Shown here: piece after piece, positions 16,525 through 24,967 of the stretch | Position numbering within the stretch: position 1 is the stretch's first letter | How the letters are laid out: every line of letters starts with the position of its first letter | Source: CAYGVT01 sp964353355 | GTDB taxonomy: Archaea; Thermoplasmatota; DTKX01; GCA-020343715 | Assembly (NCBI GenBank): GCA_964353355.1 | Contig: CAYGVT010000133.1 | Coordinates: 62,001-126,000 of the forward strand | Direction of reading: 5' to 3' | Length of the DNA stretch: 64,000 nt | Translations under genes and position numbers: made by a program | The notes under the pieces: model-generated | The model's input: only the letters and a program-made list of their open reading frames with translations | Told to the model about the DNA's origin: nothing | Database searches by the model: none

Positions 16525-17472
16525 ATGGCCGGCGGGGAGGCTGCGGTCGTCCTGGCCTTGGGCGCCATGATGTGCCTGGGGCTGAGCGACATCCTCAACA
16601 AGCGCGCTATGCTCGCCGGGGTGCGGCGGACCGAGTTCCTCGTCGTCCAGTCAGCCTTCTTCATAGTAACGACCCTTGTGCTGCTCCCGGTCCTCGGGGG
16701 CATCAGCTGGTCGCCCTACCTGGGCCTGGCCGCCGTGTGCGGCCTCGTCACCTTCGGCTCGTACTGGAGCGTGCTGCGCGCGCTCGAGCTGGGCGAGGCC
16801 ACCGTGGTCACCCCCATATACAGGATGAGCTTCGCCTGGGCGGTGGTGCTCGCCGTCCTCGTGCTCGGCGAGGAGGTCACGGTGCGCAGGCTGCTGGGGC
16901 TGCTGCTCGTGTTCGCGGCACTCCTACTGCTCACCGCGACGGGCCGCAGGGACGGCGTCCACGCGGCCGCGTCGTGCAGCTCGGAGGGGCTGCCGGTGTG
17001 CGACAGGGATGGGCCGGGCCTCTTGGGGGTCCGCCTCACCGCGCCCGCCGCGTTCGCCGTCGCGGCGCTGCTGCTCATAGGCACCAAGGGCTTCCTCTAC
17101 AAAGTCGGCGCCGACAACGGCGCCCCGGCGGCCACCTTCGCGCTGGTCCAGGCGCTGGCATTCCTGCCCGTCGCGGCTGCGAGCGCGCGCACCGCTGACG
17201 GGAGGGTCGCCGCGTCACGACTCACGCTGCGCCACGCGCCGTTCAACGGTGTGCTCACCGCGCTCGCCTCCGTGCTCCTGTTCCTGGCCCTCGAGGAGGG
17301 CGAGGCAATCGTCGTGGTGCCCGTCTCCCAGCTGTGCTTCGTGGTCACGGCCGTGCTCGCGATAGTCTTCCTGAGGGAGTGCCCGACGGCTCCCAAGGCG
17401 CTCGGGGTCGCCGCCGCCGTCGCGGCCGTGCTCGTGCTCAGCTCGGCCCTGCCGCTGCCGTTCGGGCTGTGA
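16525..17472 (+). CDS. EamA/DMT-family transporter
   Basis: 315 residues with about ten hydrophobic segments forming two EamA repeats; the first repeat contains 'SYWSVLRALELGEATVVTPIYRMSFAW' (split motif) and the second ends with 'VPVSQLCFVVTAVLAIVFL'. Members export or exchange small metabolites such as amino acids. A CTTTAATA box at 16495-16502 lies about 27 nt ahead of the ATG, so the transcript is probably leaderless. Confidence 0.87.
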   Translation: MAGGEAAVVLALGAMMCLGLSDILNKRAMLAGVRRTEFLVVQSAFFIVTTLVLLPVLGGISWSPYLGLAAVCGLVTFGSYWSVLRALELGEATVVTPIYRMSFAWAVVLAVLVLGEEVTVRRLLGLLLVFAALLLLTATGRRDGVHAAASCSSEGLPVCDRDGPGLLGVRLTAPAAFAVAALLLIGTKGFLYKVGADNGAPAATFALVQALAFLPVAAASARTADGRVAASRLTLRHAPFNGVLTALASVLLFLALEEGEAIVVVPVSQLCFVVTAVLAIVFLRECPTAPKALGVAAAVAAVLVLSSALPLPFGL

Positions 17473-17526
17473 GACCCTCGCATGCCCCGATGGAAATCCC
17501 GCCCCAGGTTTTTTATATCGCATGAT

Positions 17527-17751
17527 GTGATACGCGGACCGACAGGTGGGAAGCTGAGGGACTGCCAGCACTGCTTCTTCGCTCAGTACAACCTGGGACT
17601 GGACAGCCTCCAGCACCTGTGTCGGTGCGCGTGCGTGCAAGACGCGTACGACCTCGAGCAGTTCCAGCAGCAGCGGTTCGAGCACGACCACTTCTCCAAG
17701 AACCGGATGGTCATCCGGCCTGAGAACCATCAGCTCTGGCACAACTACTGA
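17527..17751 (+). CDS. Small Cys-rich protein of unknown function
   Basis: About 74 residues from the GTG at 17527 (89 from an ATG at 17482). Five Cys lie as CxxC...CxCxxC-like groups: 'DCQHCFF' and 'LCRCACVQ', suggesting zinc or cluster binding, followed by a hydrophilic His/Gln-rich helix. A TTTTATAT box at 17511-17518 is too close to either start for a standard archaeal promoter, so the true start is unresolved. No family recognised. Confidence 0.5.
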   Translation: MIRGPTGGKLRDCQHCFFAQYNLGLDSLQHLCRCACVQDAYDLEQFQQQRFEHDHFSKNRMVIRPENHQLWHNY

Positions 17752-17760
17752 GGGCGCCCC

Positions 17761-18987
17761 TCAGACCTCGACGAGCCCGCGCCTTGCCCTCGTGAGGATG
17801 CGCAGACCGTCCGCGGTCACGTGGTAGGTGTTCTCCTCCCCGAGGACGCCCTTGCCAGGGTGCACGAGCTTCGGCTCGAGGGCGACGACGGCGCCCTCCG
17901 GCAGCACGCCCAACATCCCTTCCGCGAGCACCGGAAGCTCGTCCAGCTCGAGCCCGACGCCGTGGCCGATGAACCTCATCCTGTCGTCCCCGACGCCCAT
18001 GAAGCCCTCGGAGACCCCGAGGTCCTGGGACAGGGCGCGGGCGCGCTCCCACACCTTGGCGAGCTGCATGCCGGGTCGGACCTCGCGCTCGAGTGTGCGG
18101 AGCAGCTCCTCGCCCGCGGACTGCGCCTCGCGCAGCGGCTCGGGGAGCGGCCCGACGGAGAACGTCCTGGTCTCGTCGGTGAGGTAGCCCGCATGGGAGC
18201 CGCAGATGTCGACCGTGACGGGCTCTCCCCGTCGGATCCTGCGCCGGGTGGCCCCGTGCGGGACCGCAGGCGACAGGCCCCATCCGCCGATGACGGCCTG
18301 GAAGTTGGTGGACCGGGCCCCCGATGGCCCCGAGAGGACGCCGCCCATGAACATCTCCGACCCGAACCGGTGCATGCGCGTGATGCCCTCCCAGCCCAGC
18401 CCTCGCATGGTCGCCTCGACCTCGGTCGAGAGCTCCAGCTCGGTCATCCCCTCGCGCAGGACCTCGGGCACGCGTCCCATGGCCGCGTCGCTCTGCTTGG
18501 CGGCCGCCTCGACCATGCCGACCTCCCACGCCGACTTGACGGAACGTGCCTCGCGAAGGACGGGCGAGATGTCCACGAGCTCGGGTCCCGTCCCGCCCTG
18601 GGAGGCCTTGACGAGGCCCGCACGGACGCGCTCGACCCACCCGTAGGGGAGGGCGTCGAGCTCGAGGCCGAGACGATCGACGGGGCCTACGCCGAGCGCG
18701 TCGCACAGCTTGGAGGGGCTCACGGCGGCGCGCACGTCCTCGAGCGCGCTCTCGTACCTGGCCCTGTCGTAGGTGCGCCTGGCCAGGTAGACGGGGTGCG
18801 CGAGCCCCTCCGAGAGCGCGACCATGCCCTCCTGCATCGAGCCCGTGAGGTAGTAGAGGTTGGGGTTGGTGCCGATGAGCGCGAGGTCGAGCTCGAGCGC
18901 CCATAGCCGGGGGCCGAGCGCGCCGTGGCGCAAATCGAGCTCTGGCCCAGGGACGCGCGGGTAATCGTGCTCATTCAAGCTGGACAC
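17761..18987 (-). CDS. M24-family metallopeptidase (Xaa-Pro dipeptidase/aminopeptidase type)
   Basis: About 408 residues. The C-terminal pita-bread domain has the five metal ligands: Asp in 'TVDICGSH', Asp in 'TDETRTF', His in 'FIGHGVGLEL', Glu in 'REAQSAGEELL...' region or 'DELPVL', and Glu in 'VALEPKLV'. The N-terminal 150 residues match a creatinase-like domain. It would cleave N-terminal residues next to proline in the cytoplasm. A TTG at 18999 is in frame but only about 10 nt from the TATTTAA box at 19009-19015, so the GTG at 18987 is preferred. Confidence 0.85.
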   Translation of the reverse strand: MSSLNEHDYPRVPGPELDLRHGALGPRLWALELDLALIGTNPNLYYLTGSMQEGMVALSEGLAHPVYLARRTYDRARYESALEDVRAAVSPSKLCDALGVGPVDRLGLELDALPYGWVERVRAGLVKASQGGTGPELVDISPVLREARSVKSAWEVGMVEAAAKQSDAAMGRVPEVLREGMTELELSTEVEATMRGLGWEGITRMHRFGSEMFMGGVLSGPSGARSTNFQAVIGGWGLSPAVPHGATRRRIRRGEPVTVDICGSHAGYLTDETRTFSVGPLPEPLREAQSAGEELLRTLEREVRPGMQLAKVWERARALSQDLGVSEGFMGVGDDRMRFIGHGVGLELDELPVLAEGMLGVLPEGAVVALEPKLVHPGKGVLGEENTYHVTADGLRILTRARRGLVEV

Positions 18988-19054
18988 CGCCTTTGGCAAC
19001 CCCTGGGGCGTATTTAACGATGACGGCGGACCGTGATGAAGGGCGGGGTGCGCC

Positions 19055-20461
19055 CTATCGCTCGATGCGCCACGTCGTCCCCTGGGCTCCGTCCTCGAAG
19101 ACCACCCCGAGCTCCTTGAGCCGCGCGCGGATGGCGTCGGCCGTCTTGTAGTCCTTGGCCGCGCGCGATTTGTCCCTGAGCTCGAGCAGGAGGTCGATGA
19201 GGCCAGCGACGATGGCCGCGTCCGCGCCCTCGACGCCCGCGAGCCTCAGCCCCAGCAGGCCCACGAGCTCGTCGAACACGTCCGACAGCAGCCGGTGATG
19301 CCTGCGGCTGAGGAGCCTCGACGCCATCGCCTGGTTGCCGATGCGGACCAGCTCGAACACGTGGGTGATGGCCTGACGGGTGTTGAAGTCCTCGTCCATG
19401 GCGCGCGCGAAGGCGAGCCGGTTGGCCTCGACCTGCTCCTCGAGGCCCTCGAGGTCCGCGGGCGCGAACTCGCGGACGCGTCCGAGGGCGACGCGGAAGG
19501 CAGAGAGGCGGTTGTAGGCCTCCTTGGCCTCGACGAGCCCGGCGTCCGAGAACTCGAGTTCGCTGCGGTAGTGCGCGTGCAGCAGGTAGAACCGCAGGAC
19601 CATGGGGTCGTGGTTCACGAGGACCTCCTTGATGGTCGTGAAGTTCCCGAGGGACTTGGACATCTTCTCGGTGTCGATGTTGAGCATGCCGTTGTGCACC
19701 CAGTAGCGGGCCAGGGGCTTGCCCTCCCTCGCCCAGGTCTGGAGGTTCTCGCTCTCGTGGTGCGGGAATATCAAGTCGGTGCCGCCCCCGTGGATGTCGA
19801 TGGGGACGCCAAGGTACTTGGAGGCCATCGTGCTGCACTCGATGTGCCACCCGGGCCGGCCAGGACCCCAGGGGGACGGCCACGAGGGCTCGCCCGGCTT
19901 GGAGGACTTCCAGAGCACGAAGTCGTAGGGATGGCGCTTCCGGTCGTCGACCTCGACCCTCGCGCCGGCTTGCATGTCCTCGATGCGCTGGTGCTTGAGG
20001 ACGCCGAACCACTTCTCGCCCTTGGACATGTCGTAGTAGACGTCCCCGTCGACCGCGTAGGCATAGCCCATGTCCACGAGGTCCTTGACGAACGCGACCA
20101 TGTCCGGGATGAGGTCCGTGGCCCTGGGCGCGACGGTGGCGGGCATCACGTTGAGCCTCCGCATGTCCTCGTCGAGGGAGGCGATGTACCGGCGCGCGAT
20201 GGAGTCCCAGGGCTCCCCGGTCTCGTTGGCGCGGTTTATGATCTTGTCGTCGACGTCGGTGTAGTTGAAGACATAGCTCACCCGGTAGCCGCGGTGGATG
20301 AGCCACCGGCGGATGACGTCGAAGGCCACGAAGCTCCGGGCGTGGCCGACGTGGGAGTCGTTGTAGACCGTGACGCCGCAGACGTACATCCTCACGTGGC
20401 CTGGCTCGACGGTCTCGAGGGGCTCCTTCGTGCCGGATGCCGTGTTGTGGATGTGTATCAC
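19055..20461 (-). CDS. cysS: Cysteinyl-tRNA synthetase
   Basis: 468 residues from a GTG, the usual length. 'MYVCGVTVYNDSHVGHARS' carries the first zinc Cys and the HIGH-type motif (HVGH), 'STMASKYLG' and 'IFPHHESE' hold the remaining zinc/substrate residues, and 'EKMSKSLGN' is the KMSKS loop. It charges tRNA-Cys with cysteine in the cytoplasm. The start is set by a TATA box at 20497-20503 about 36 nt upstream and by where similarity to CysRS begins; an in-frame extension to 20689 overlaps the tRNA and is rejected. A tRNA-Cys gene lies 155 nt upstream on the same strand. Confidence 0.96.
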   Translation of the reverse strand: MIHIHNTASGTKEPLETVEPGHVRMYVCGVTVYNDSHVGHARSFVAFDVIRRWLIHRGYRVSYVFNYTDVDDKIINRANETGEPWDSIARRYIASLDEDMRRLNVMPATVAPRATDLIPDMVAFVKDLVDMGYAYAVDGDVYYDMSKGEKWFGVLKHQRIEDMQAGARVEVDDRKRHPYDFVLWKSSKPGEPSWPSPWGPGRPGWHIECSTMASKYLGVPIDIHGGGTDLIFPHHESENLQTWAREGKPLARYWVHNGMLNIDTEKMSKSLGNFTTIKEVLVNHDPMVLRFYLLHAHYRSELEFSDAGLVEAKEAYNRLSAFRVALGRVREFAPADLEGLEEQVEANRLAFARAMDEDFNTRQAITHVFELVRIGNQAMASRLLSRRHHRLLSDVFDELVGLLGLRLAGVEGADAAIVAGLIDLLLELRDKSRAAKDYKTADAIRARLKELGVVFEDGAQGTTWRIER

Positions 20462-20496
20462 GGTCGGGACCTCCGGGCCTGAAAGGGGACAGGGGG

Positions 20497-20503
20497 TATA
20501 TAA
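20497..20503 (-). promoter_or_regulatory. TATA box of cysS
   Basis: TTATATA on the minus strand, about 36 nt before the GTG of cysS and between the tRNA-Cys gene and cysS, so cysS can be transcribed separately from the tRNA. Confidence 0.65.
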
Positions 20504-20615
20504 GGGGAAGGGATGTTTGCACTGGGGTACAGCGCCGCGCCAAGGCCCGGGAGCGGGCATGCCAGGGAGGGTCCGGGCGAGTGCGGCATCGGGCACGGTC
20601 GCGTGCGACAAGGAG

Positions 20616-20690
20616 TGGTGGTGGGTAGGGGAGTCGAACCCCTTTAGATACGATCTGCAGTCGTACGCATGGCCGCTCTGCCAACCCACC
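20616..20690 (-). tRNA. tRNA-Cys (GCA), CCA encoded, A at discriminator position
   Basis: A full cloverleaf can be drawn: acceptor GGTGGGT/ACCCACC, D stem GCA/TGC, anticodon stem TACGA/TCGTA with loop CTGCAGA (anticodon GCA at loop positions 3-5), a 5-nt variable loop, T stem AGGGG/CCCCT with loop TTCGACT. The 3' end reads A then CCA, so CCA is encoded. The discriminator base is A73, whereas tRNA-Cys normally has U73, the main recognition base for cysteinyl-tRNA synthetase. No intron. Confidence 0.95.
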
Positions 20691-20720
20691 TGGCTGGGAA
20701 GTACCGTAAATGGGCCGAGG

Positions 20721-20728
20721 TTATATAA
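20721..20728 (-). promoter_or_regulatory. TATA box of tRNA-Cys
   Basis: TTATATAA (same on both strands), 31 nt upstream of the tRNA 5' end, the expected archaeal distance. Confidence 0.75.
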
Positions 20729-20837
20729 GGGTTTGGCGCGACGGATTTGAGGGTGTGGCCCATCCCGACGGTCACGAGGTCGGCCGCCATGACGGGCCTG
20801 CGAAACCGTTTAAGGCCCCCACCCCCATCCACCCTCG

Positions 20838-21965
20838 ATGCCCTCGGCCTACATCGCCGGCGTCGGTCAGACCGCGTTCGGCAAGGTGGAGATGACGCTC
20901 CCGGCCATGATGGTGGAGGCCGCCTCCCGCGCGCTCGAGGACGCCAGGGTCGAGCAGGTCGACGCCATTATCGTCGGTTCGCAGACCGCTGACGACCTCG
21001 CGCAGGTGTCCAACCTGGGCACCAAGGTCGCGGACATCATGGGCCTCTCGGGGGCGGCGGCGTGGCGCGTCGAGAACTCGTCCGCCTCGGGCTCCGCGGT
21101 GCTCGAGGCCGCCGTCCACGCGGTCCGCTCCGGCGCCTACGGGCGCGTGCTCGCCGTCGGTGGCGAGCGCATGACCGACAAGCCCACGCCCACCGTCACC
21201 AGGGTGCTGGGCCGCGTGCTGGCGGACACCGAGGTCCGGCTGGGGCTCACGATGACGTCGCTCGCGGCGATGGTCGCCAGGATGTACATGGCACGGTATG
21301 GCCTCAGCAGGGAGACGCTCGCCCTCGTGCCCGTGAAGGCGCATGGGAACGCCACGCGGAACCCCTACGCGCAGTTCCAGAAGGCCATCACGCGGGAGAG
21401 GGTGCTCGAGAGCCCCATCATCGCCGACCCGCTGCGCATGTTCGACTGCGCGCCCATCTCGGACGGGGCCGCGGCCGTCGTCGTCCAGTCAGGTCCGTCG
21501 CGCGTCGAGGTGCTCGGCGTGGGCCACGGCACGGACCGCGTCGCGCTCGCGGACCGCAGGGGGGAGGGCCTGCGCGCGACGTCACTCGCCGCGAGGGCCG
21601 CCTTCGCGCAGGCGCGCATCGCCCCGGGGGATGTCCACGTCGCGGAGCTCCACGACGCCTTCTCCATCCTCGAGATCATCGACTCCGAGGACGTGGGCTT
21701 CTTCCCGAGGGGGGCGGGATGGAGGGCGCTGGAGAGGGGCGACACCGCCCTTGGCGGCCCGAGGCCCATCAACGCCTCGGGCGGGCTGAAGGCCCGCGGG
21801 CACCCGGTGGGCGCGACCGGCCTGGCCCAGGTGGCGGAGGTCGTCTGGCAGCTGCGCGGCGAGGCCGGCGCGCGCCAGGTCGACGGGGCACGCGTGGGGC
21901 TCACCCAGAACATCGGCGGCTTCGGCTGCAACAACCTCGTCTGCATCCTCGGGAGGGCGGCTTGA
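20838..21965 (+). CDS. Thiolase-like protein with Ser at the usual nucleophile position
   Basis: 375 residues, archaeal/SCP2-type thiolase fold. Late motifs are normal: 'ELHDAFSILEI' (catalytic His), 'GGLKARGHPVGATG' (His) and 'NIGGFGCNN'. The early motif, normally ACASG with the acyl-accepting Cys, reads SSASG (residues 81-85), putting Ser at residue 82. Classical Claisen condensation or thiolysis through a Cys thioester is therefore doubtful. Thiolase-fold proteins lacking that Cys and paired with DUF35 act as retro-aldolases in steroid side-chain loss in actinobacteria, one possible parallel. The stop overlaps the ATG of the DUF35 gene. A GTTTAAG box lies about 27 nt upstream. Confidence 0.85.
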   Translation: MPSAYIAGVGQTAFGKVEMTLPAMMVEAASRALEDARVEQVDAIIVGSQTADDLAQVSNLGTKVADIMGLSGAAAWRVENSSASGSAVLEAAVHAVRSGAYGRVLAVGGERMTDKPTPTVTRVLGRVLADTEVRLGLTMTSLAAMVARMYMARYGLSRETLALVPVKAHGNATRNPYAQFQKAITRERVLESPIIADPLRMFDCAPISDGAAAVVVQSGPSRVEVLGVGHGTDRVALADRRGEGLRATSLAARAAFAQARIAPGDVHVAELHDAFSILEIIDSEDVGFFPRGAGWRALERGDTALGGPRPINASGGLKARGHPVGATGLAQVAEVVWQLRGEAGARQVDGARVGLTQNIGGFGCNNLVCILGRAA

Positions 21966-22264
21966 TGAACGTGCGTGCTTCGGTGTGCGACAGGTGCCAT
22001 GAGACGATCGTCCCGCCACGCGAGCGGTGCCCGGAGTGCAGGGGTCCGATGGCCCTAAAAGAGGTCGAGGGCGTGGGCGAGGTCGTGACGCACACGACTG
22101 TCCACGTCGTGCCCGAGGGGTTCCAGGCCCCCATCAGGGTGGGCCTCGTCCGGCTCGACGGGGGCGGCCAGGTCCTCGCGAGGTCGGAGGTCGCCATCGA
22201 GATAGGGCAGAGGGTGAACGTCGAGGAGATGCCGGACGGCACGCACCTGCTTAGGCCAGCCTAG
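21965..22264 (+). CDS. DUF35 zinc-ribbon/OB-fold partner of the thiolase-like protein
   Basis: 99 residues. A rubredoxin-like zinc ribbon ('CDRCHET...CPECRG') is followed by an OB-fold half with 'GEVVTHTTVHVVPEGF' and 'VGLVRLDGGGQVLAR'. DUF35 proteins bind thiolase-fold enzymes and guide acyl-CoA, as in archaeal acetoacetyl-CoA thiolase/HMG-CoA synthase complexes and Ltp2-type aldolases. TGATG overlap with the upstream gene indicates coupled translation. No HMG-CoA synthase gene is adjacent. Confidence 0.9.
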   Translation: MNVRASVCDRCHETIVPPRERCPECRGPMALKEVEGVGEVVTHTTVHVVPEGFQAPIRVGLVRLDGGGQVLARSEVAIEIGQRVNVEEMPDGTHLLRPA

Positions 22265-22291
22265 GAAGGGCCCCTAGCCCTGCGCACGCTG

Positions 22292-23521
22292 TCAGTTCCC
22301 CCAGAGCTCGCTCACAAGGACGGCGACGACGCCTCCCGCGAGCAGCAGCACCCCGAGGGCGGTGAACAGCTCCTCGGCTCCGAGCGCGTCCAGCACAGGG
22401 CCCGCAACCGCGACGCCGACGACCATGGGGGTCGTGAGGGCGGTGTTGAGCACCCCGAAGCTCGTTCCCATCACGTGGTCCCCCATCCGCTCCTGCAGCA
22501 TCGTCGTGAACGGGACGAGCACCATCGCGCACGCGACCCCGAGCGCGACCATGACCAGAAGCGCCACGGGGACCGAGGGGGCGAAAGGAAGGGCGATGAG
22601 CAGCGCGCCCGCCAGGAGCGGGGCGGCCACGACGAGGTTGCCCTTCGGGGATTCCGGCCGACGGCCCCCGATGACGAGCGCGCCCACGAAGGTGCCCGCG
22701 CCCAGCGCGGAGAGCAGCACCGAGAACCCCCCCTCGCCCATCCCGAGGCCCTTGTCCCCGAGGACCACGAGGCCGACCGCCCCGCCTCCCACGGCGAACA
22801 TGATGAAGGCGATGACGGCGAGCCCCTGCCAGAGCACGGCGTAGCCCCTCACCGAAGCGAGCCCCTCGCGCAGGATGGTCCCCAGGGAGGCCCCGGGCGT
22901 CGCGGAGGTCCGGCACACGCCGTTCTCGCGGATGGAGGCCATGAGCGCCACGTCCAGGACCATCACGGCCGAGGCCCCGAGGAGTGCCCATCGCGCGTCC
23001 GCGAGGGCGACCAGGAGCCCGCCGAGCGCAGGGCCGACCGCGAAGCCGATGATCAGGTTGGCCGAGACGGCCGCGTTCGCGACCAGGAGCGCGCGAGGTG
23101 GCACGAGGCAGGCGATGGCCGCCTGCCTGGCCGGATAGAACAGACATGTCAGGCTCGAGAACGCCAGCACGAGCGGGAGCAGCCACACCCCCTCGCCGAG
23201 CAGGCCAATGGCCACCGCTATGGCCGCGCGCGCACCCTCCGCCCCCACCATCATCGTGCGGCGGGGAAGTCTGTCGGCGGCCAGCCCGCCAAGCACGCCG
23301 AAGGCGATGGCGGGCGCGAAGTAGGCCCCGATGACCAGTGCGAGGCCCATGGCGTCCGCTCCGCCCGAGTAAACGAGCACGGTGACGGCGACGAACGCCA
23401 TGCGGTCAGCGGACTGGGACGCGAGGTCGCCAGCCCACAGGCGGCGGAACGGGCCCAACCTGGCCAGGGCGGAGTAGGGGTAGGGCACCACCGATGCGAC
23501 CGGGGCGTCGGACTCGCTCAT
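22292..23521 (-). CDS. MFS transporter
   Basis: About 409 residues, twelve hydrophobic segments, with the loop 2-3 motif 'GGLAADRLPRRTMM'. The overall layout resembles the drug/macrolide efflux (MFS_3, enterobactin-exporter-like) branch. It starts at an ATG preceded directly by an in-frame GTG, either of which could be used. Its stop lies 27 nt from the stop of the DUF35 gene (convergent). The substrate is unknown. Confidence 0.85.
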   Translation of the reverse strand: MSESDAPVASVVPYPYSALARLGPFRRLWAGDLASQSADRMAFVAVTVLVYSGGADAMGLALVIGAYFAPAIAFGVLGGLAADRLPRRTMMVGAEGARAAIAVAIGLLGEGVWLLPLVLAFSSLTCLFYPARQAAIACLVPPRALLVANAAVSANLIIGFAVGPALGGLLVALADARWALLGASAVMVLDVALMASIRENGVCRTSATPGASLGTILREGLASVRGYAVLWQGLAVIAFIMFAVGGGAVGLVVLGDKGLGMGEGGFSVLLSALGAGTFVGALVIGGRRPESPKGNLVVAAPLLAGALLIALPFAPSVPVALLVMVALGVACAMVLVPFTTMLQERMGDHVMGTSFGVLNTALTTPMVVGVAVAGPVLDALGAEELFTALGVLLLAGGVVAVLVSELWGN

Positions 23522-23591
23522 CACGGATGGGATGGCGCCTCGGGGTTATGAGGCCAGCGGTCGGCATTGGTGGGCTGGCAGCGAGGGCGCA

Positions 23592-24902
23592 TCACTTCTT
23601 TGAGAGGTCCACGACGCGCACGGCCTTGCCCTCGAACCTGGGGAGGGCACCGGGCTCCTTGAGCTCGATTGTGGGGTTGATGGCGAGCGTCGCGAGCATC
23701 TCCTTCTCGACGCGACCCTGCAGCTCGGCCCATTCGTCCTTCGACCGTGCGGCGAAGTCGCGCGAGACCTCGACTTGGATCGAGAGGCGCGCGAGCGCCT
23801 TGGACCGGTCGATGAGGATTTGGTACTGCTCGCCCAGCTCCGCGACGCTCAGGAGCACGGACTCGATCTGGCTCGGGAAGACGTTGACCCCGCCGATGAT
23901 GAGCATGTCGTCCGTGCGGCCCCGTATCTCCATGAGCCGGGTGCTCGTGCGCCCGCAGGCACACTCCTCGACGGAGACCCATCCCAGGTCCCGCGTCCGG
24001 TAGCGGATGAGGGGCATCGCCTCGCGGCGCAGCATCGTGAAGACGATCTCCCCCAGCTCCCCGGGCTTGACCCACTTGCCGGTATCAGGGTCGACGATCT
24101 CGATGAGGATCTCATCCTCCCAGATGTGGAGCCCGTCCTGGCGGTGGCACTCGCCCCCGACGCCGGGGCCGTAGATCTCGCTGAGTCCGTAGCAGTCGTA
24201 GGCCTTCATGCCGAACCCGTCCTCGATGACCTTGCGGGCCTCGTCGGACCAGGGCTCGGCGCCGAACATGCCGGCCTTGAGGTGGAAGTCCTTCTTGGGG
24301 ATGTAGCCCTCCTGGACGGCGGCCTCCGTCAGGTAGACCGCGTAGGAGGGGGTGCAGCACAGCACGGTCGAGCGCATGTCCTTCATCAGCTTGAGCTGTC
24401 GCTTGGTGTTGCCGGCGGCGGTGGGCAGGACCTTGGCGCCAACTCGCTCGGCGCCGTAGTGGAACCCCAGACCTCCCGTGAACAGCCCGTACCCGTAGGC
24501 GTTCTGGACGATATCGCCCTGGCCCACGCCTGCGGCCGTGTAGTTGCGCGCCATAAGGTTGGTCCATGTCGCAAGGTCGTTGCGGGTGTAAGTCACGACG
24601 GTGGGGGTGCCCGTCGTGCCCGAGGAGGCGTGGATGCGCACGATGTCCCTGAGCGGGCGCGCCAGGATGCCATAGGGGTAGTGGTCCCGCAGGTCGTTCT
24701 TGACCGTGAACGGGAACGACTGGATGTCCTCGAGGCCGTGGATGTCGTCCGGATGGACGCCCGCCTCCTTGAACCGCTTCTTGTAGAGGGGCAGCTTGCT
24801 CCACGCGTACCGGACCTGCTTCTTGAGCCGGCGGGCCTGGAGCGCCTCCAGCCTCTCGCGCGGCAGAGTCTCCATCCTCTCGTTCCAGTACCTGACCTTC
24901 AT
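23592..24902 (-). CDS. paaK: Phenylacetate-CoA ligase (PaaK family)
   Basis: 436 residues. The ANL-superfamily phosphate loop is 'HASSGTTGTPTVV', with 'YGLSEIYGPGVGGEC' and 'TRDLGWVSVEECACGRTSTRLMEIRGRTDDM' (split motifs) typical of PaaK, including its Cys-containing loop. It joins an aryl acid to CoA with ATP, or runs in reverse making ATP. GGAGGT 7 nt before the ATG at 24902 fixes the start. It lies 65 nt downstream of iorB in the same direction, which suggests handling of arylacetate or arylacetyl-CoA produced from aromatic amino acids. Confidence 0.92.
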   Translation of the reverse strand: MKVRYWNERMETLPRERLEALQARRLKKQVRYAWSKLPLYKKRFKEAGVHPDDIHGLEDIQSFPFTVKNDLRDHYPYGILARPLRDIVRIHASSGTTGTPTVVTYTRNDLATWTNLMARNYTAAGVGQGDIVQNAYGYGLFTGGLGFHYGAERVGAKVLPTAAGNTKRQLKLMKDMRSTVLCCTPSYAVYLTEAAVQEGYIPKKDFHLKAGMFGAEPWSDEARKVIEDGFGMKAYDCYGLSEIYGPGVGGECHRQDGLHIWEDEILIEIVDPDTGKWVKPGELGEIVFTMLRREAMPLIRYRTRDLGWVSVEECACGRTSTRLMEIRGRTDDMLIIGGVNVFPSQIESVLLSVAELGEQYQILIDRSKALARLSIQVEVSRDFAARSKDEWAELQGRVEKEMLATLAINPTIELKEPGALPRFEGKAVRVVDLSKK

Positions 24903-24967
24903 GCGCACAACCTCCGTTCGTGCTCACATTTCGCGGCGGCCGGGCACGCCTCCGAGGCCCGCAGGGG

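Noticed and set aside
19055..20689. Extended cysS start at 20689
   Set aside because: The extra N-terminal 76 residues overlap the tRNA-Cys gene and the cysS TATA box and do not resemble the family; the GTG at 20461 fits both.
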